Positions 60,923-64,000 of a DNA stretch of 64,000 nucleotides are shown here, in pieces. Source of the DNA: Cupriavidus laharis. GTDB taxonomy: Bacteria; Pseudomonadota; Gammaproteobacteria; Burkholderiales; Burkholderiaceae. The stretch is taken from positions 1-64,000 of the forward strand of contig NZ_CAJZAI010000002.1 of the NCBI RefSeq assembly GCF_914271435.1, given 5' to 3'. Below the pieces are notes generated by a model, which saw only the letters and a list, made by a program, of their open reading frames with translations, was not told where the DNA came from and searched no databases. Position numbers and translations under genes: made by a program. Position 1 is the first letter of the stretch. Every line of letters begins with the position of its first letter.

Positions 60923-62214
60923 AGCAGGATCTTGAAGCCGCGATATCCGACGCGCTCGTCTACGGCTTCCCTCTTTACGAGGTGGCGAAAACACGCCATC
61001 GGGACATGACGGGTTGGATGGGGCAGCCCCCGCTTGCTCCAAACACCGTTTGCCATGAGCGCAGGCTTGCCGACAATACGTGCCGCTGGATCACGACCCC
61101 GAACAACGACACTTTGTACTCCCGGGCGTGGCTCGATTTATCAGGCGGCCCGGTCACGGTCGCCGTGGCCGCACTGCCACCCGATCGATATTGGTCGATC
61201 GCATTCATGGATGCATTCACCAACAACTTCGCGCTGCACGGCCAGCACCTGGATGCACCCGGGCCGGTCGTGATCACGCTTGCAGGCCCCGCCGATCACG
61301 CCAGGCCGATTGCCGGGCGCGTGATCCGTGCCCCCGGCAATGATGTCTGGCTGCTTGCGAGATGGATCGTCAATGGTGAAGATGACCTTGCGGCGGCTCA
61401 TGCGATGCAGGAATGCCTGTCGGTGACCCCGTGCAAGCCTGTCCGAAGCCCGGTGGTTGAACCAACGGATCCGATGGACCCGGCCAACTTCCTAGCTGTC
61501 GTTGCGGAGCAGCTTGAACGCAATCCGCCGCCCCTCGAGGACGCGGCCATGTTGGAGAGGATCGCGATGCTCGGAGTGATACCCGGCTCCCGCGATCCAT
61601 GGGCCAGTTTGCCGGATGCGACCAGGCGTGCGTGGCAATCGGGCATGGCCCCGGCTCACACCCGCATCCGAAGCGCGTTCATCGGCCTGCGGCGCAATGT
61701 CGAGGGCTGGTGGGTATTCGATGAACTCGAAGACGCCGACAAACGGTATGAGTGGCGGGCCGCGCTCGCACTCGCAGGCTTGGGGGCCTTGCCCATAACC
61801 GAGGCCACCTACATTGGCCGAACGACCGACGACGACGGAGCGTTGCTGCATGGCTCGAACAACTACCGCCTCACTATTTCCCGCCAGGGGATTCCGGTGG
61901 AGGCATTCTGGTCGCTGTCCCTGTATGAGCCAACCGAGAATGGTCGAAGATTCTTTGTGGAGAACCCCATAGACCGTTACTCGATCGGAGACCGGACTGC
62001 GCACCTTCACTACGAGCCGGACAACTCACTCCGCATCTACATCCAGCACCAGATGCCGGAAGAACCGACCCGCAGGGCCAACTGGTTGCCTGCGCCGGCC
62101 GGTCCTTTCCAGTTGAGCCTTCGAGCCTATCGGCCACGTCGGGAGTTCCAGGCGTTTGAGGTGCCATTGCCCATTCTGAGCCTTGAGCAGCCTCAGCCAC
62201 GTATGTGTCAATGA
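60919..62214 (+). CDS. DUF1254/DUF1214 family protein
   Basis: A 431-residue protein with the two domains of the DUF1254-DUF1214 family: an N-terminal domain with AISDALVYGFPLYEV and TTPNNDTLYSRAWLDLSGG, and a C-terminal domain with PVEAFWSLSLYEPTENGRRF and DRYSIGDRTAHLHYEPDNSL. The family is widespread and its reaction is not firmly known. It has no signal peptide. It starts with GTG and overlaps the MBL gene by four bases (GTGA), so the two are co-translated and probably act in one pathway. Confidence 0.87.
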   Translation: MKQDLEAAISDALVYGFPLYEVAKTRHRDMTGWMGQPPLAPNTVCHERRLADNTCRWITTPNNDTLYSRAWLDLSGGPVTVAVAALPPDRYWSIAFMDAFTNNFALHGQHLDAPGPVVITLAGPADHARPIAGRVIRAPGNDVWLLARWIVNGEDDLAAAHAMQECLSVTPCKPVRSPVVEPTDPMDPANFLAVVAEQLERNPPPLEDAAMLERIAMLGVIPGSRDPWASLPDATRRAWQSGMAPAHTRIRSAFIGLRRNVEGWWVFDELEDADKRYEWRAALALAGLGALPITEATYIGRTTDDDGALLHGSNNYRLTISRQGIPVEAFWSLSLYEPTENGRRFFVENPIDRYSIGDRTAHLHYEPDNSLRIYIQHQMPEEPTRRANWLPAPAGPFQLSLRAYRPRREFQAFEVPLPILSLEQPQPRMCQ

Positions 62215-62233
62215 TTCACGGCGGAGACAGAAC

Positions 62234-63214
62234 ATGAATCACACAGCCATCATCAGAACCTGCAGGTATTTGACTTGCGCCCTCTTCATGGCGCTTGGTG
62301 CAAAGGGCGCATTCGCCTGGACCGACAAGCCCGTGCGCATGATCGTTCCCGCCCCACCCGGCGGCACCATCGACATCGTTGCGAGAATCGTGGCGGATGA
62401 ACTGTCCACCCAGATCGGCCAACCCGTGGTTGTGGATAACAAGCCGGGCGCGGGCGGCTCCATCGCTGTCAGGTCGATGCTTTCGTCGCCGCCGGACGGA
62501 CGGACGATCCTTCTGACTGCCAGCAACGTATTGACGGAGGTGCCGCAGGTTCTCAACGTCGGCTTCGATCCGCTGAAGGATGTCAAGCCGGTTGTTGCAC
62601 TGGCGCGCGGCGTCATGGTGTTCGTGGGATCGCCCGGCGTACCCGCGAGGGACGTGAAGGGCGTTGTCGCCTGGGTGAAGGCGAATCCGGGGAAACTGAG
62701 CTATGCCTCTTATAGCTCTGGAACGGCTTCCCAGTACGCCGGCGCCATGTTCAACAAGGAGGCAGGGCTGGATCTGACGCATGTGCCGTTCCCCGGGTCG
62801 GTTCCGGCACTGACCCAGGTCATGGGAGGCCAGGTCCCGCTCATGTTCGATGGCGTCGTGACATCCAAACCGCTCATTGCCGCGGGCAAGATCAAGGTGT
62901 TTGGCGTGGCGTCGAAGACGCGGTGGCCTCAGTTGCCGAATGTGCCGACGCTGGCGGAGCAGGGCTATCCCGATATCGACTTCCGGAACTGGACCGGCGT
63001 CGTGGTCCCTGCAAAGGTTTCTCCTGCACTGACAGAGAAGATCCACGCGGCAGTGAGCAGGGCTGCGGCAACGCCAAAAGTCCATGACCGGTTGGTTTCC
63101 GTGGGCTTCGAACCCATGCCGGACCAGTCCACAGCTCAACTGGCGAATGATTTGCGCGTCGAGTTCGAACGCAACGCAAGAATCGTCAAATCGCTGGATA
63201 TCAAGGCGGACTGA
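62234..63214 (+). CDS. Bug/TctC-family periplasmic binding protein (copy B)
   Basis: A 326-residue exported protein with a signal peptide ending KGAFA and then WTDKPVRMIVPAPPGGTIDI, VVVDNKPGAGGSIAVRSM and VPFPGSVPALTQVMGGQVPL. These are the same landmark strings as in the copy at 52206-53186. It begins 19 bases after the DUF1254 gene with CGGAGACAGAAC as ribosome site (start 62234; a frame from 62183 overlaps the DUF1254 gene and is rejected). It should capture the substrate of the MBL/DUF1254/ADH set. Confidence 0.9.
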   Translation: MNHTAIIRTCRYLTCALFMALGAKGAFAWTDKPVRMIVPAPPGGTIDIVARIVADELSTQIGQPVVVDNKPGAGGSIAVRSMLSSPPDGRTILLTASNVLTEVPQVLNVGFDPLKDVKPVVALARGVMVFVGSPGVPARDVKGVVAWVKANPGKLSYASYSSGTASQYAGAMFNKEAGLDLTHVPFPGSVPALTQVMGGQVPLMFDGVVTSKPLIAAGKIKVFGVASKTRWPQLPNVPTLAEQGYPDIDFRNWTGVVVPAKVSPALTEKIHAAVSRAAATPKVHDRLVSVGFEPMPDQSTAQLANDLRVEFERNARIVKSLDIKAD

Positions 63215-63270
63215 TATTCGCATGCCGTATCGGCTCTCCGTGCGCCTCGGCGCCAGATGACATCCTATTC

Positions 63271-64000
63271 ATGAAAGCAGTCAGATATATCGAGGCGGGA
63301 CGCGCGCCGGAAATCGTTGATCTGCCCAAGCCGATTGCCGGTCCCGGGCAAGTGCTGGTGAAGATCGGAGGCGCAGGCGTGTGTCATTCCGATCTTCACG
63401 TCCTGGACCACGGCGTCGGCAGGACCGGTCCATTCACACTGGGCCATGAGAACGCGGGATGGGTGGAAGCCATCGGCGATGGCGTGACAGGATGGAAGGA
63501 AGGTGATCCGGTCGCTGTCTATGGTCCATGGGGCTGCGGCCTTTGCCGGACCTGCCAGACCTCAGCCGAAAACTATTGCGAAGGCCATGCAAGGAGCCCT
63601 GCAGTGGGTGGCGGCCTGGGCCTGGATGGCGGCATGGCTGAATACATGATCGTGCCGTCCCCGCGCCTGCTAGTGCCGCTGGGCACGCTCGATCCGGCAG
63701 AGGCTGCGCCGCTCAGCGATGCGGGGCTCACTCCTTATCACGCAATCAAGGCGGCACTTCCCCTCTTGACGCCGGATGCGACCATCCTGGTCCTTGGCAT
63801 TGGCGGACTCGGCCACATGGCATTGCAGATCCTGCGGGCCATGACACCGGTGAAGATCATTGCCGGTGACATCGACGATGCCAGACTGGCTCACGCACAC
63901 GAGCTAGGAGCCACCCACACGATTAACACGCGGGATGCGCACCGCGCGGCCGAAGAGATTCTCGACATGGTCGGCGGGCGTGGCGTGGCCGTGGCCCTCG
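63271..64000 (+). CDS. Zinc-dependent alcohol dehydrogenase, C-terminus cut by window edge
   Basis: A medium-chain zinc alcohol dehydrogenase; 243 codons are visible and the frame is open to the window end. Catalytic zinc ligands are Cys38 (GVCHSD) and His59-Glu60 (LGHENAG); structural-zinc cysteines follow in GCGLCRTCQTSAENYCEG; the NAD-binding region begins ILVLGIGGLGHMALQILRA. It probably oxidises an alcohol released by the upstream hydrolase. No good Shine-Dalgarno precedes the ATG. Confidence 0.9.
   Translation, partial: MKAVRYIEAGRAPEIVDLPKPIAGPGQVLVKIGGAGVCHSDLHVLDHGVGRTGPFTLGHENAGWVEAIGDGVTGWKEGDPVAVYGPWGCGLCRTCQTSAENYCEGHARSPAVGGGLGLDGGMAEYMIVPSPRLLVPLGTLDPAEAAPLSDAGLTPYHAIKAALPLLTPDATILVLGIGGLGHMALQILRAMTPVKIIAGDIDDARLAHAHELGATHTINTRDAHRAAEEILDMVGGRGVAVAL

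Overview
The window looks like a chromosomal or chromid segment of a high-GC betaproteobacterium of the family Burkholderiaceae, most likely Cupriavidus or a close relative. This is inferred from a phasin (polyhydroxybutyrate granule protein), three Bug-type (TctC) periplasmic binding proteins, a catR-catB / catA-benABCD cluster, paired DUF1302/DUF1329 proteins and Burkholderiales-style Shine-Dalgarno sequences before almost every gene. No rRNA, tRNA, CRISPR array, transposase or phage gene was seen.

Layout. 1-8.6 kb: housekeeping and envelope genes (MscS channel cut by the left edge, J-domain protein, PLP-dependent ammonia-lyase, DUF2092 lipoprotein, phasin, LprI-like protein, a Bug protein). 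8.7-11.7 kb: the most unusual part, five near-identical 86-residue peptides with a double-glycine leader, arranged as two modules (two copies, then three). Each module starts with the same regulatory block (two 19-bp palindromes, an IHF site, a sigma-54 -24/-12 promoter) and ends with a related hairpin terminator. A DUF899 gene lies between the modules. 11.7-12.5 kb: a non-coding element bounded by inverted repeats of about 125 bp. 12.6-20.5 kb: cytochrome c, DUF2322, BON protein, acyl-CoA synthetase, a pirin plus isochorismatase-like pair, and an NTF2-like protein.

20.5-33.7 kb: a catabolic gene set on the minus strand facing a GntR regulator. It holds an AMP-dependent ligase, a citryl-CoA-lyase-like protein, a PcpA/LinE-type hydroquinone dioxygenase, an esterase, maleylacetate reductase, a YciI protein, and the YCF48-like, RND/MMPL, DUF1302 and DUF1329 envelope set. 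The enzymes point to a phenolic substrate funnelled through a hydroquinone and maleylacetate to 3-oxoadipate. 33.9-41.5 kb: an outer-membrane porin, then a cluster that looks stress-related (two ParB-like paralogues, BON protein, SDR, small proteins, flavodoxin-like reductase, NUDIX).

42.3-50.5 kb: chaA, then the benzoate/catechol ortho-cleavage cluster. catR and catB are on the minus strand and catA-benABCD on the plus strand. Two matched CatR/BenM-type operators (ATAC-N7-GTAT) sit upstream of matching promoters for catB and catA. benABCD turns benzoate into catechol, catA opens the ring and catB lactonises muconate; catC and catD are not seen here. 50.5-51.2 kb holds a broken porin gene. 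51.3-58.5 kb: a TauD-family dioxygenase, Bug protein, quinone oxidoreductase, SDR and two different BKACE enzymes, divergent from an AraC regulator. 58.7-64 kb: a Crp/Fnr regulator divergent from an MBL-fold hydrolase, DUF1254 protein, a second closely related Bug protein and a zinc alcohol dehydrogenase cut by the right edge. These last two blocks look like separate, substrate-unknown catabolic units.
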